18,194 nt of DNA from Candidatus Poseidoniaceae archaeon (GCA_023254445.1 JALRLN010000014.1:1-18194), one strand, 5' to 3'. Counted from the stretch's first letter, positions 7,025-14,337 are shown. The notes: generated by a model from the letters alone, not told the origin. A program made the numbers and translations.

Positions 7025-9484
7025 TCATGCCACGGGTGGGCGGCGAACCGTGACGTGGCTTGCGCAGGACGGGCACGCGGCGCGCGCGGCTTGAAGACCG
7101 TCCGGAAGGCGGGCGATGAACCGCTGGTCGCACGACGGGCACGTGGCCGGAACCTCGACGTGGTGCTGTGGTGCAGGTTCAGGCACCGCCGGTGCGGGCG
7201 TTTGCGTGCCAGACGGGGCGGTGTTCAGCATCGATGCGAAGCCGGCCGGCAGCGAGAGCCGTCCGCCTGCCGCCACCCCTTCCGACGAAGCCGCCGGCGC
7301 CTCAGCCATCCCTGACGTGGCCTCTTCCACGGGGTCACGGGGCTGAGGTTGGGAAGCGTCGGACGTTGCCGTTGGCTGTTCATCGGCGTCCATCAGGGAC
7401 GCCAGGGCGTCCTCCCCGGTGCGCGTGGCCGACACCGCAGCATCCCCGTCGAACAACGCAAGCGAAGCATCGTCCATCGCTGCCCGAGCACCAGCAGGTG
7501 GGGCCGCTGCGAACGTCATCGGCGCGGCGTAAGGGTCACGGGGTGCAGCCGAGGTCGCGCTCGCGCCGTAGATGCTCGCCATTTCGGCCGCCTTGGCTGC
7601 CTCAGCACGTTCCTCGGCCGTGGGTTCTGGTTCGATGGCAGGTTGCGGTTCATCCCCGGAGCGCCTGCGAAGCAGGACCACCGTTGCACCACCACCCGCC
7701 AAGAGCAGCACGACGAGGAACCCCAGCCAGGCCCCTCCACGCTGATCGGCGGACGGAGCCGTCACCTCGACGCTCCATACCACCCGGTCCCGGTTCCCGG
7801 AGGGGTCCTCCACGGTGATGACCACCGTCTGCTCCCCGACCTCGCTGAAGGAAAGCGCCACCTGAGGCCCTTCAGCATCGGCATCGTCGTCCTTGACACC
7901 GTTGCCGTCCGTGTCCACCAACGGTGCGAGATCCCAATGGACGACGAGGTCGTCGATGGCATCGACGTCGTCCTCCACGACCACGCTGACCACCACCTGC
8001 GCGCCGGCCTCCACCGTCGAAGGCAGCGTGGCCACGGAACCGGCCGTGATGGAGGGAGGGGACGCATCGGTGACCACCACGCGTCGTTCGAGCACGTCCG
8101 CACCCCCGGAAGGGTCGGTGACGGTCAAGCGGACGGTGTGCTCGCCCGGGCTTGACCACGACGACACAAGCGTCGTGTTTTGTGCGGCAGCGCTGCCGTC
8201 GATGGACCATGAACAGGCCTCGATGCGGTGATCGTCGGAGGATGGGGCGCACGAGAGGCGCAGCACCTCATCAATGCCGATTCGGTACCCGTCCGTGATC
8301 GGTTGTTCAGCCCCCAACGAAGCGACCGCAGCAACCGGTGCCACCACGTCGCTGACCTCGATGGAGTGGGTCGTGCTGGCCGTACGGCCGTCCACGTCCC
8401 GAACCTGCAAGGTCACGGTCTTCGTGCCGGGCGTGGACCACATCGACGTCGTGCTCGCCTCATCGCCCCACGTGCTGCCCGTCAGGGCCGTGCCCTCACC
8501 GTCCACACCCCCGTCGAGGTCCCACGACCACGCTTCGAGGCGCATCAGGCGGTCTGGAGTGGCGCCAGCATCGAGCGTGAGACCGACACCAAGCGTGGTG
8601 GACCCGTTGGCGCTGTCGGTGACCACAGGTGCCAACGGTGGGTCGAGCGTGAGGCGGACGGTGGCCCGCACGTCCTCGCCCGCCGCACCACCCTCGGTGC
8701 GGTTCGTGGCGTCAAAGAGCAGGTGCATCGGCGTGCCTTCGAGCGAGGCGGGAAGCACCCAACTCAAGGTCGCGTCGCCGTCGACGTCGAGCATCGAGCG
8801 GCCTGCAGGCGGGCTCATCGTGGCACCGCCTTCCCACGCCGCTCGTTCGTCGTCGTTGAGCAGGAGCAGGTCGCCCGCCCCGTCGACCGGCCAAGCCTCG
8901 AGCAGGAGCGACGTGCCGGCATCGAGCGACAAACCTCCTTGCGGGGTCAGCCAGGTCGAGGCGTTGGCCTCCACCCCGTACAGGTCGTGCACGACGGTCA
9001 AGGCCCCCTCATCGATGGGGTTCACGAGCAGGCTTACGGTGGACCGTGCTCCGCCCTGGTCCCCCATGCCTTGGTCGCCGTCGTGAGCAAGGTTGTCGAG
9101 GACCATCGACCAGGCCTTGGGCTGGATGGAGGCAGGCACGCGCCAGTGGAACCCCAGTTCCCCCAACAGCGATTCCGTGCTCGCGGGCAAGGTCATGCCG
9201 GCCCGGTATCCCTGACCAAGGTCGTATGGAGAGCGGGCAGCCGCGTCAAAGACCAACAGGTCGATGGCGTCGTCGATTACGAGGACATCGACCTCAAACA
9301 CCGTTCCGGGTTCAAGCGTGCCGAGGTCGACGACGAGGCACGTGCCCGCGTCGATGCCAACCGCGCCGGTGACGTCGGAAAGCACGACCTCGGCGCAACC
9401 CGGAGCCTCGCGTCCGACGACCGCAGCCTGAGCCGGCACCGAGGAAAGCAGCAGGAGCAGCACGGGCCAAAGGTACCGCTGCAT
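7025..9484 (-). CDS. PKD-repeat type I membrane protein with cytoplasmic C-terminal zinc ribbon (819 aa)
   Basis: The ATG at 9484 gives a clean signal peptide (MQRYLWPVLLLLLSSVPAQA, about residue 20). A beta-rich ectodomain of about 260 residues follows. Then come three PKD/Ig-like repeats at about 284-380, 382-473 and 475-577. Each carries the W-(D/S)-(L/I)-D type core and ends in T-V-T-(L/V)-x-V-x-D (for example GTKTVTLQVRDVDG). A DTDGNG loop (524-529) may bind calcium. One transmembrane helix lies at about 585-605, followed by RRR on the cytoplasmic side. An Ala/Pro/Glu-rich linker of about 170 residues then leads to a zinc ribbon at 782-807 with two CPSC knuckles. By family, PKD domains mediate protein or carbohydrate binding at the surface. 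The cytoplasmic ribbon suggests an intracellular partner, but this is inference. The gene lies 26 bp downstream of rnz and 61 bp upstream of the giant secreted protein gene. Confidence 0.85.
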   Translation of the reverse strand: MQRYLWPVLLLLLSSVPAQAAVVGREAPGCAEVVLSDVTGAVGIDAGTCLVVDLGTLEPGTVFEVDVLVIDDAIDLLVFDAAARSPYDLGQGYRAGMTLPASTESLLGELGFHWRVPASIQPKAWSMVLDNLAHDGDQGMGDQGGARSTVSLLVNPIDEGALTVVHDLYGVEANASTWLTPQGGLSLDAGTSLLLEAWPVDGAGDLLLLNDDERAAWEGGATMSPPAGRSMLDVDGDATLSWVLPASLEGTPMHLLFDATNRTEGGAAGEDVRATVRLTLDPPLAPVVTDSANGSTTLGVGLTLDAGATPDRLMRLEAWSWDLDGGVDGEGTALTGSTWGDEASTTSMWSTPGTKTVTLQVRDVDGRTASTTHSIEVSDVVAPVAAVASLGAEQPITDGYRIGIDEVLRLSCAPSSDDHRIEACSWSIDGSAAAQNTTLVSSWSSPGEHTVRLTVTDPSGGADVLERRVVVTDASPPSITAGSVATLPSTVEAGAQVVVSVVVEDDVDAIDDLVVHWDLAPLVDTDGNGVKDDDADAEGPQVALSFSEVGEQTVVITVEDPSGNRDRVVWSVEVTAPSADQRGGAWLGFLVVLLLAGGGATVVLLRRRSGDEPQPAIEPEPTAEERAEAAKAAEMASIYGASATSAAPRDPYAAPMTFAAAPPAGARAAMDDASLALFDGDAAVSATRTGEDALASLMDADEQPTATSDASQPQPRDPVEEATSGMAEAPAASSEGVAAGGRLSLPAGFASMLNTAPSGTQTPAPAVPEPAPQHHVEVPATCPSCDQRFIARLPDGLQAARAACPSCASHVTVRRPPVA

Positions 9485-9510
9485 GAACGGTGACGGCGCT
9501 GATGCGCCTT

Positions 9511-10662
9511 TCAACGTCTGCTCTCCGCGAGCCGTGTGACCGTCCAGCCACCGTCTCGGCGCCGGTGGTGTTCCACGGCACCGTGGGCATCGATGCGCAA
9601 GCGGTCCCCGTCCACGAGCGCCACGCACGGCACGTCCTCGGGAAGCACCGCTTGGGCCTCCTGCAGCACCTCGCTCAGGTCGGTGACTCGGGCGCTGAAG
9701 TGCGTGAGGGCGAGCACGCGGGCGTCGCTCTGGACGGCCGTTCGTGCTGCGCCGGACGAGGTGCTGTGAAGGTGAGCCACAGCCTTCTCGTGTTCGTTGT
9801 CGAGGAAGGTCGCTTCGTGCACCAAGAGGTCCGGAGCAGGGCCGTCAACCACCAGTCCAGGAGCGGCCGTGTCCCCCGATACGACGAGCGAAAGGGAGGG
9901 CGTACCCGGGCCGCGGTACCTGTCCAGTTCAATCCGCTCCCCACCTTGCTCAAGGTGGCCCTGCCGGAACAGGAGCAAGCGCTCGTCCTCCGTCAAGCGC
10001 AATGGCTCAAGGCGCGTGGCGTCGACCTTGCCCTGCCGAGCAGCATGATCGACCCTCCATCCGCACGAAGCAACGGAGTGGGACGAGGCAACCGGCGTGA
10101 AGCGCACCTTGGCCCAGCCTGCAGGCGACCATTCGGCCCCGACCACGTCCACAAGGCGACCGTCGTCCTCGATCACCGCCCATCGACCGCCGTCCATGTC
10201 CCCCAAGCGCCAGCGCACAGGAAAACCAAGGCGCTCCGACGTCGCCCCCAAGGCGCGCCATTGCTGCACTTGTCGAAGGAGGTCGGACGGTTCTTCACCA
10301 TCGAGTGCCGCATCGCACCCGTCGGCCAGCAGGCGGTCGAAGGTGGAGGCAGCGACCGGTCCCGCCACCTCGAGCGGTTCGGTTCGGCCGTCAAGCCCGG
10401 AGGTTTGCAACCACGGAAGCAGGCCCCAGGTATGGTCGAGGTGCCCGTGGCTCAACAGCACAGCGCCAACGCGGCGCGGGCGCAACCGAGGTTCGCCGCC
10501 AACGCTGCGAAGGTGCCGACGTGCGGCGGCGAAGCGCTCCTGGAAGCCTTCACCGGGGTCCATCACCACGAGTCCTTCGGTGGTGCTGAGCACGGAACCG
10601 CTCACCGCTCGTTCGGTGGTCGGCCGGGCCGAAGAGGTCCCAAGGACATGAAGGTCGAGCAT
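9511..10662 (-). CDS. rnz: Ribonuclease Z (tRNA 3'-end endonuclease)
   Basis: This is a metallo-beta-lactamase-fold enzyme that cleaves pre-tRNA after the discriminator base to create the 3' end for CCA addition. The N-terminus MLDLHVLGTSSARPT matches the family start. The zinc-binding HxHxDH motif is SHGHLDH (H72, H74, D76, H77). Later ligands are recognisable as SSHSV (H195), SGDT (D264) and ALTHFSAR (H321), and HEATF (around 282) is also typical. At 383 aa it is longer than the usual 300 or so, mainly from insertions in the middle. I chose ATG at 10662, one base after the stop of the upstream PRC-barrel gene (TGAGATG), because it gives the canonical family N-terminus. A GTG at 10671 would add three residues and overlap that gene. 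The tight spacing indicates co-transcription with the PRC gene. Confidence 0.9.
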   Translation of the reverse strand: MLDLHVLGTSSARPTTERAVSGSVLSTTEGLVVMDPGEGFQERFAAARRHLRSVGGEPRLRPRRVGAVLLSHGHLDHTWGLLPWLQTSGLDGRTEPLEVAGPVAASTFDRLLADGCDAALDGEEPSDLLRQVQQWRALGATSERLGFPVRWRLGDMDGGRWAVIEDDGRLVDVVGAEWSPAGWAKVRFTPVASSHSVASCGWRVDHAARQGKVDATRLEPLRLTEDERLLLFRQGHLEQGGERIELDRYRGPGTPSLSLVVSGDTAAPGLVVDGPAPDLLVHEATFLDNEHEKAVAHLHSTSSGAARTAVQSDARVLALTHFSARVTDLSEVLQEAQAVLPEDVPCVALVDGDRLRIDAHGAVEHHRRRDGGWTVTRLAESRR

Positions 10663-10663
10663 C

Positions 10664-10915
10664 TCAGCCACGACCTGGCAGCGGAATTGGGGTCTCTGGG
10701 AACCAACGGAGGATCACCGCATCGCCCACGCCGCGCACCCAGCGCCACGGCACGGCAACGTCGATGCCTTGTTCGACGAGGTGGTGCGGGGTCCCGACCA
10801 CGAAGAGGTGGGAGCAGGCGAAACCGTCCACGTCGATGACGGCGTCGTGCACCGTGCCGAGGCGACGGCCATCCGGGAGGAAGACCTCCTTCCCGCGCAC
10901 CGTGCTGACGTCCAT
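10664..10915 (-). CDS. Stand-alone PRC-barrel protein, CdpB-like
   Basis: The 83-aa protein consists of one PRC-barrel domain. The opening VRGKEVFLPDGRRLGTVHD strand-turn-strand is typical, as is the closing VPWRWVRGVGDAVILR block. Such small archaeal PRC-barrel proteins were long of unknown function. In haloarchaea, related stand-alone proteins (CdpB1/CdpB2) belong to the FtsZ-based division machinery, and this sequence has the same length and closing motif. Assignment to division rather than to RNA metabolism is inference. It sits 60 bp downstream of eL15 and directly before rnz. No membrane segment is visible. A ribosome binding site is not obvious upstream of the ATG at 10915. Confidence 0.8.
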   Translation of the reverse strand: MDVSTVRGKEVFLPDGRRLGTVHDAVIDVDGFACSHLFVVGTPHHLVEQGIDVAVPWRWVRGVGDAVILRWFPETPIPLPGRG

Positions 10916-10955
10916 AACGGCCCCGAAACCAAGACGGGTGGTTTGCCCTTAGAAC

Positions 10956-10974
10956 CCAACGCCTGAGGCGTTGG
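10956..10974 (-). terminator. Perfect 8-bp-stem hairpin directly after the eL15 stop
   Basis: CCAACGCC-TGA-GGCGTTGG forms a perfect 8-bp stem with a 3-nt loop, starting 1 nt after the eL15 stop codon (TGA, 10978-10976). No T-tract follows on the minus strand, so it is not a classical intrinsic terminator. It may be an attenuator or an mRNA 3'-end or processing structure that sets eL15 expression apart from the downstream PRC-rnz genes. Confidence 0.4.
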
Positions 10975-10975
10975 C

Positions 10976-11578
10976 TCACTTGCCGCGGTTGAGGTTCGCC
11001 TTGAGGGAGGGGCGAATCTTCTCCGCACCCTTGCCCTTGCGGTACAGCCCACGACCGCGCTTTCCGGCGGAGGTCAAGCCACGCTCGGCACGACCGCGGT
11101 GGCCCTTGTTTCCGTTGGCTTCGCAGAAGACACCGAGCTGCTTGTCCTTGATGATGGCAGGGTGGTGCGTATCGATCATGATGACCTCGTAGTACTTGTG
11201 CTTGCCATCCTGGCCAACCCAGTACGAGTTGAGGACTTCGAGGTTGGGGAAGTGGCGGGAACAGCGCTCCTCGGCGATGCGCTGGATGCTCTTCGCCATG
11301 GTGATCTTCGTAATACCAGCCTTCGAGGGCTTGCGCTTCATGTGCACCTTGCCCTTGCGGAGGCCACCGCGGCGAACGCGGGTGCGGACGACGACAACGC
11401 CCTGCTTGGCCTTGTAGCCAAGGCGGCGAGCGGCGTCGATGCGCGTTGGCTTGTCGACGCGGGTGAACACTTCCTCACGGCGCCACTGCGCCATGCGGGA
11501 TTGGCGGTGCATGTGGGGCTGGTTCGCCTTCGGCTGGCCCCAGTTTTCACGGACGTGCTGATAGAGCCCCTTCGTCAT
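10976..11578 (-). CDS. rpl15e: 50S ribosomal protein eL15 (L15e)
   Basis: This is a large-subunit ribosomal protein found only in Archaea and Eukarya and a strong taxonomic marker here. The 200-aa product starts MTKGLYQHVRENW, and is very basic throughout. Family blocks include RLGYKAKQGVVVVRTRVRRG, the RCSRHFPNLEVLNSYWVGQDG core with KHKYYEVIMIDTHHPAI, and a basic Gly/Arg-rich C-terminus (RGLTSAGKRGRGLYRKGKG). The start at 11578 is supported by family length and by a GGTG element about 9 nt upstream; the open frame extends 36 codons further but without family-like sequence. It has a long divergent intergenic region upstream and a strong hairpin just after its stop. Confidence 0.95.
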   Translation of the reverse strand: MTKGLYQHVRENWGQPKANQPHMHRQSRMAQWRREEVFTRVDKPTRIDAARRLGYKAKQGVVVVRTRVRRGGLRKGKVHMKRKPSKAGITKITMAKSIQRIAEERCSRHFPNLEVLNSYWVGQDGKHKYYEVIMIDTHHPAIIKDKQLGVFCEANGNKGHRGRAERGLTSAGKRGRGLYRKGKGAEKIRPSLKANLNRGK

Positions 11579-11614
11579 GGTCACACCATCCAGCGTCCTG
11601 CCGACCTTCCTCCC

Positions 11615-11622
11615 CTTTATCA
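11615..11622 (-). promoter_or_regulatory. Possible TATA box for eL15
   Basis: On the minus strand the sequence reads TGATAAAG, the most A/T-rich element in the otherwise GC-rich 11579-11727 intergenic region. Its position about 37-44 nt upstream of the eL15 ATG would put transcription start about 10-20 nt before the start codon, giving a short leader. Just upstream lies a small imperfect palindrome (CTCCCATGGGGGAG, 11626-11639) at the place where a BRE or regulator could bind. I saw no comparable element for the divergent plus-strand gene. Confidence 0.3.
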
Positions 11623-11727
11623 GTCCTCCCATGGGGGAGCAGCGCGCAATGGACGCGGTGCCCAAGTCCTTGCGGTTGGGCACCATGGGGCGGTCATCTT
11701 GAAGGGCACAGGCCGCCGCACCCCCCC

Positions 11728-12123
11728 ATGGAGACCGAACTGGTGGACATCGCGTGGTTGCGGCCTCATGAAGAAATCCGGCCCGAGCGCGTCGAGGAAC
11801 TCCGCGAGAAACTGCAATCCCAGGGCTTCATCCACAAACCGATCCTGGTGGACCGTGCCTCGGGGACCATCCTTGACGGCCATCACCGGTACACGGCCTC
11901 GCTTGAACTTGGCCTGACACGCATCCCGGCCCTCTTGTTCGATTACCTCGAGGACGACAGCATCGTCGTCGACCTGTGGCCGTCCGCGACCATCGAGTCC
12001 ATCTCGAAGCAGGACATCGTCGACCTCGCCTCCCGAGGGGAGCGCTTGACGCCGAAAACCAGCCGGCACACGCTGCCTGCGGACGTCCCGCGTATCGCGG
12101 TGCCGCTGAGCGACCTCCGCTGA
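11728..12123 (+). CDS. Short ParB-fold protein resembling archaeal ADP-dependent serine kinase (SerK/SbnI-like)
   Basis: The 131-aa protein has a ParB/sulfiredoxin-type fold. An N-terminal LRPHEEI carries E15, which corresponds to the catalytic glutamate (E30, in KPHE) that I recall for Thermococcus kodakarensis SerK. ILDGHHRYTA (D50-R54) is the nucleotide/substrate-binding motif shared by ParB-like kinases. The C-terminal block ESISKQDIVDLASRGERLTPKTSRH (residues 90-114) matches the end of SerK, which closes with a KTTRH motif. SerK makes O-phosphoserine from free serine using ADP, for cysteine synthesis. The protein is much shorter than TkSerK (about 240 aa), lacking most of the middle region, so activity and substrate are inferred. 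A DNA-binding ParB role is unlikely because the helix-turn-helix domain is missing. It is divergent from eL15 and convergent with the kinase pair (3-bp gap). Confidence 0.7.
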   Translation: METELVDIAWLRPHEEIRPERVEELREKLQSQGFIHKPILVDRASGTILDGHHRYTASLELGLTRIPALLFDYLEDDSIVVDLWPSATIESISKQDIVDLASRGERLTPKTSRHTLPADVPRIAVPLSDLR

Positions 12124-12126
12124 GCC

Positions 12127-12789
12127 TCACAGAGGGTGGAGCATGTCGGACACATGCGGCTGAAGCACCCGCCAAATTTCGGCGTGCACTTCCTCAACAG
12201 AATGCCGCGTCTGCACCACAGGGAAGCCTTGTTCCTCTGCAACGTCCGTGAAGGCCTTCCGAACCAACTTCTGGTATTCGAGGAAGGACGTGGTGACCGA
12301 CCTCGAGAGGTTGAGGTCCATACCGGCTTCAAAGTCCACGAGGGCCTGCAGTTCTTCGCCGAAAAGGATGCGGTTCAGCAAGCGGCGTGGGCCAGCGCTC
12401 AGAACGATGGTCATGTCGGGCGTGGGAACGTCGAGGTAGAGGCTGCGCACCCACTCCACGTCCCCGCCGCGGATGCCCTCACGAATTTCGGGGGTCAGGG
12501 TGTAGCGGTCGGCGAGAACCACGAAGCCTGCCTCCAACGCGGGACGAATGCTGTGGATCACTTGGTCGTGCAGGTCCGTGGCGTAGAGCAGGGCACGCGT
12601 ACGCCAGTTGAGGTCATGCAGCCCGCGGTCCCGGCCTTTCAGCTGCTCACCGAGGAGCATCGACCGCGCGAGCCCGGTCGTCATGGTCGCGACGCCTCGG
12701 GCTTCGAGGTGTTCGGAGAGCAAGCGAACGTGAAGGGAGCGACCGACGTGGTCAGGGCCTTCAATCACGATGAGGCGGCCTGTCGACAT
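12127..12789 (-). CDS. Thymidylate kinase-family protein with aberrant Walker A motif
   Basis: The 220-aa P-loop protein belongs to the dTMP kinase family. The fold is clear: RLIVIEGPD at the start, VVLADRYTLT (DRY at 94-96, the family DR(Y/F) motif), then a TIVLSAGPRRLLNRI strand-helix equivalent to the D-V-P-P region of active enzymes. The P-loop is changed to GPDHVGRS, so the invariant lysine is arginine (R17) and the residue after Ser is Leu rather than Thr. Normal kinases read GxDGxGKST. This suggests loss or change of phosphoryl-transfer activity. The start ATG at 12789 shares one base with the stop of the upstream paralogue (TGATG), so the two are translationally coupled. A partner or regulatory subunit role for the canonical paralogue is inference. 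Confidence 0.82.
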   Translation of the reverse strand: MSTGRLIVIEGPDHVGRSLHVRLLSEHLEARGVATMTTGLARSMLLGEQLKGRDRGLHDLNWRTRALLYATDLHDQVIHSIRPALEAGFVVLADRYTLTPEIREGIRGGDVEWVRSLYLDVPTPDMTIVLSAGPRRLLNRILFGEELQALVDFEAGMDLNLSRSVTTSFLEYQKLVRKAFTDVAEEQGFPVVQTRHSVEEVHAEIWRVLQPHVSDMLHPL

Positions 12790-13529
12790 CACGCATCGCC
12801 TCCTCCGGATTCGAACCGCCGCCAATCCAAAGTGCTGTGACGCATCGTTTGTGCAACGCGGTCGTTTTCGTCGATCGGTTCGACGCCACTGAGGTCCACC
12901 TTGGCGCTGAAGACCTCACGGACGCGCTCGTGCACGTCGCTGACGCTCCCGAGTGCGTCGATGCGGACAATTCGTCCGTCCGCAACCAGCCCGTCGTAGA
13001 TTGCTTTGGTGCGGCTCTGGAGGATTCGATACGACTCAAAAGGATCGTGCGTCCACCCCATGTCGAGGCCGGCCTCGTAGAATTTCAACGAGGTTCGTCC
13101 TTCTGTGATGCGCTGGAACCCAACCTCAGGGGGCACGTCAAAGTAGAGCGTGAGGTCGGGTTCAGGGGCAAAGGCGTAGGCCCGCTCCACCGTCTCCAAC
13201 GGCACATCGCGGGACCCGTCACGGGCCATGGCCGTGAACTTGAACCGGTCGCAGACGACGATGGCGCCGACAGCAAGCATGGGTTCAATCTGGGAACTCC
13301 ACCGGTCGGCAAAATCAGCGGCATGGATGAGGTGAAAGGTCATCGGTTTGAGCCGTTGGGTGTTTTTCCCAAGCTTGGTCGCCTCGGCCACGACAGGGCT
13401 GGAGTTCCATTCGGTGTGGTGCACGGGCATGCCTTTGGCGCGCAGCCAATTGTAGAGCAACTTGGCCTGGGTGGATTTCCCGCTGCCGTCCATGCCCTCC
13501 ACGGCGATGAGGATGCCGCGGCCTTCCAT
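12789..13529 (-). CDS. tmk: Thymidylate kinase (dTMP kinase), canonical P-loop
   Basis: The 246-aa enzyme is expected to phosphorylate dTMP to dTDP with ATP in the cytoplasm. Walker A is EGMDGSGKST (11-20). The family DRF motif is VVCDRFKFTA (D94-F96). FDVPPEVGFQRI (130-141) precedes a lid region, and a C-terminal extension of about 30 residues is not typical. The start ATG at 13529 is chosen because it places the first strand (GILIAVEG) at the usual distance. A GTG at 13562 would add 11 residues, and GCGGTG lies upstream of the ATG. It is the first gene of a two-gene unit with the aberrant paralogue downstream. A related substrate such as another nucleoside monophosphate cannot be excluded. 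Confidence 0.85.
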   Translation of the reverse strand: MEGRGILIAVEGMDGSGKSTQAKLLYNWLRAKGMPVHHTEWNSSPVVAEATKLGKNTQRLKPMTFHLIHAADFADRWSSQIEPMLAVGAIVVCDRFKFTAMARDGSRDVPLETVERAYAFAPEPDLTLYFDVPPEVGFQRITEGRTSLKFYEAGLDMGWTHDPFESYRILQSRTKAIYDGLVADGRIVRIDALGSVSDVHERVREVFSAKVDLSGVEPIDENDRVAQTMRHSTLDWRRFESGGGDA

Positions 13530-13587
13530 GAAAAACACCGCACAACTTCTTTGCTTCAACACTTGCTATGGAGCAGACGGCAGGATG

Positions 13588-13602
13588 ATGCACGCGGTGC
13601 AT
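13588..13602. repeat. Perfect 6-bp inverted repeat in the tmk/SpoU divergent intergenic region
   Basis: ATGCAC-GCG-GTGCAT is a perfect palindrome with a 3-bp spacer. It lies in the 84-bp gap between the divergent tmk and RNA methyltransferase genes, ending 11 bp before the methyltransferase ATG. It could be an operator for a dimeric regulator or a small mRNA hairpin masking the ribosome binding region. A match this short could also be chance. Confidence 0.25.
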
Positions 13603-13613
13603 GTCCACGCAAC

Positions 13614-14337
13614 ATGCAGAAGCGCGGGGTTGAGGCCACCATCGCTGCGCTTCGCGCCGGCGAGGCGACCGCCGTGCTTGTTCAGCAGGATTGCCACCAC
13701 GAGGACGTGATGGCCGTGCGTCGCCTTGCTGCGGAACTGGGCGTGCCGGTGCACGAGGGGACGGAGCGGGACCTGTGGCGGATGGCCACGCCTGGGTTCG
13801 AACCGCCGTTGGCGCTCGCGCTTGTGGGACGACGTCCAGAGGTCGAGAACATCGAGGACCTGCTGACGCAACCTGGCCCTGTTGTCCTGTTGGACGGCGT
13901 GAGGTATGCAACAAACGTCGGATTCGTGGTACGGACAGCAGAAGTCGCAGGTGCCTCCGGGGTCCTGCTCCTCAGCGACGACGCGCCAGCAACATCGTGG
14001 CTCAAGGACGTCACACACGCCAGCATGGGGGCCACGCGGTTCATGCCCTTGGTGCAGGCCAACCGCGAGGTGGCGATTGAAGCAGTCCTCGCATCCGGAC
14101 GGCCGCTGATCGTCGCCGAGGACGTCGAGGGCGAGGCCCTGGCCACCGTGGGAGGCGATGATGCCATGGAACGCCGTTTTGGCGGTGGGGGCCGAATCGG
14201 ATGGGGTGCATGCATCGTTGCTGGCCGCGGCCTCGGCCGTCGTCCGCCTCCCGATGCCGGGCTTCGTGCCATCGTACAACCTCCAGGTGGCAGCCACGGC
14301 CCTCCTGATGGAATGCCTGCGGCAGCGAGCCGGTTGA
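13614..14337 (+). pseudogene. SpoU/TrmH-family RNA 2'-O-ribose methyltransferase, interrupted by a frameshift
   Basis: SPOUT enzymes transfer a methyl group from S-adenosylmethionine to ribose 2'-OH in rRNA or tRNA. Motif 1 is present in the first frame: RYATNVGFVVRTAEVAG (N101, R107). Motifs 2 and 3 are in a different frame: WNAVLAVGAESDG from about 14167, then RLPMPGFVPSYNLQVAATA and the end LLMECLRQRAG at the TGA at 14335-14337. To join the halves, one base must be removed (or two added) between about 14140 and 14166. The joined product would be about 240 aa, a normal length. The N-terminal part (EATIAALRAGEATAVLVQQD) resembles the substrate-binding segment of this family. The lesion is a single frame change with all motifs otherwise intact, so a sequencing error or a recent mutation are both plausible. 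No SAM-binding motif is otherwise damaged. Confidence 0.8.

Noticed and set aside
12807..12817. A tRNA T-loop-like GGATTCGAACC
   Set aside because: It encodes the RFESG segment at the tmk C-terminus, and no acceptor or anticodon stems can be found around it.
12837..13613. The plus-strand open frame upstream of the methyltransferase ATG
   Set aside because: It is antisense to tmk; only the part from 13614 onward shows SpoU homology, so the upstream part is a shadow.
13794..13804. A second T-loop-like GGGTTCGAACC
   Set aside because: It lies within the methyltransferase coding frame (PGFEPP) and no cloverleaf can be drawn.
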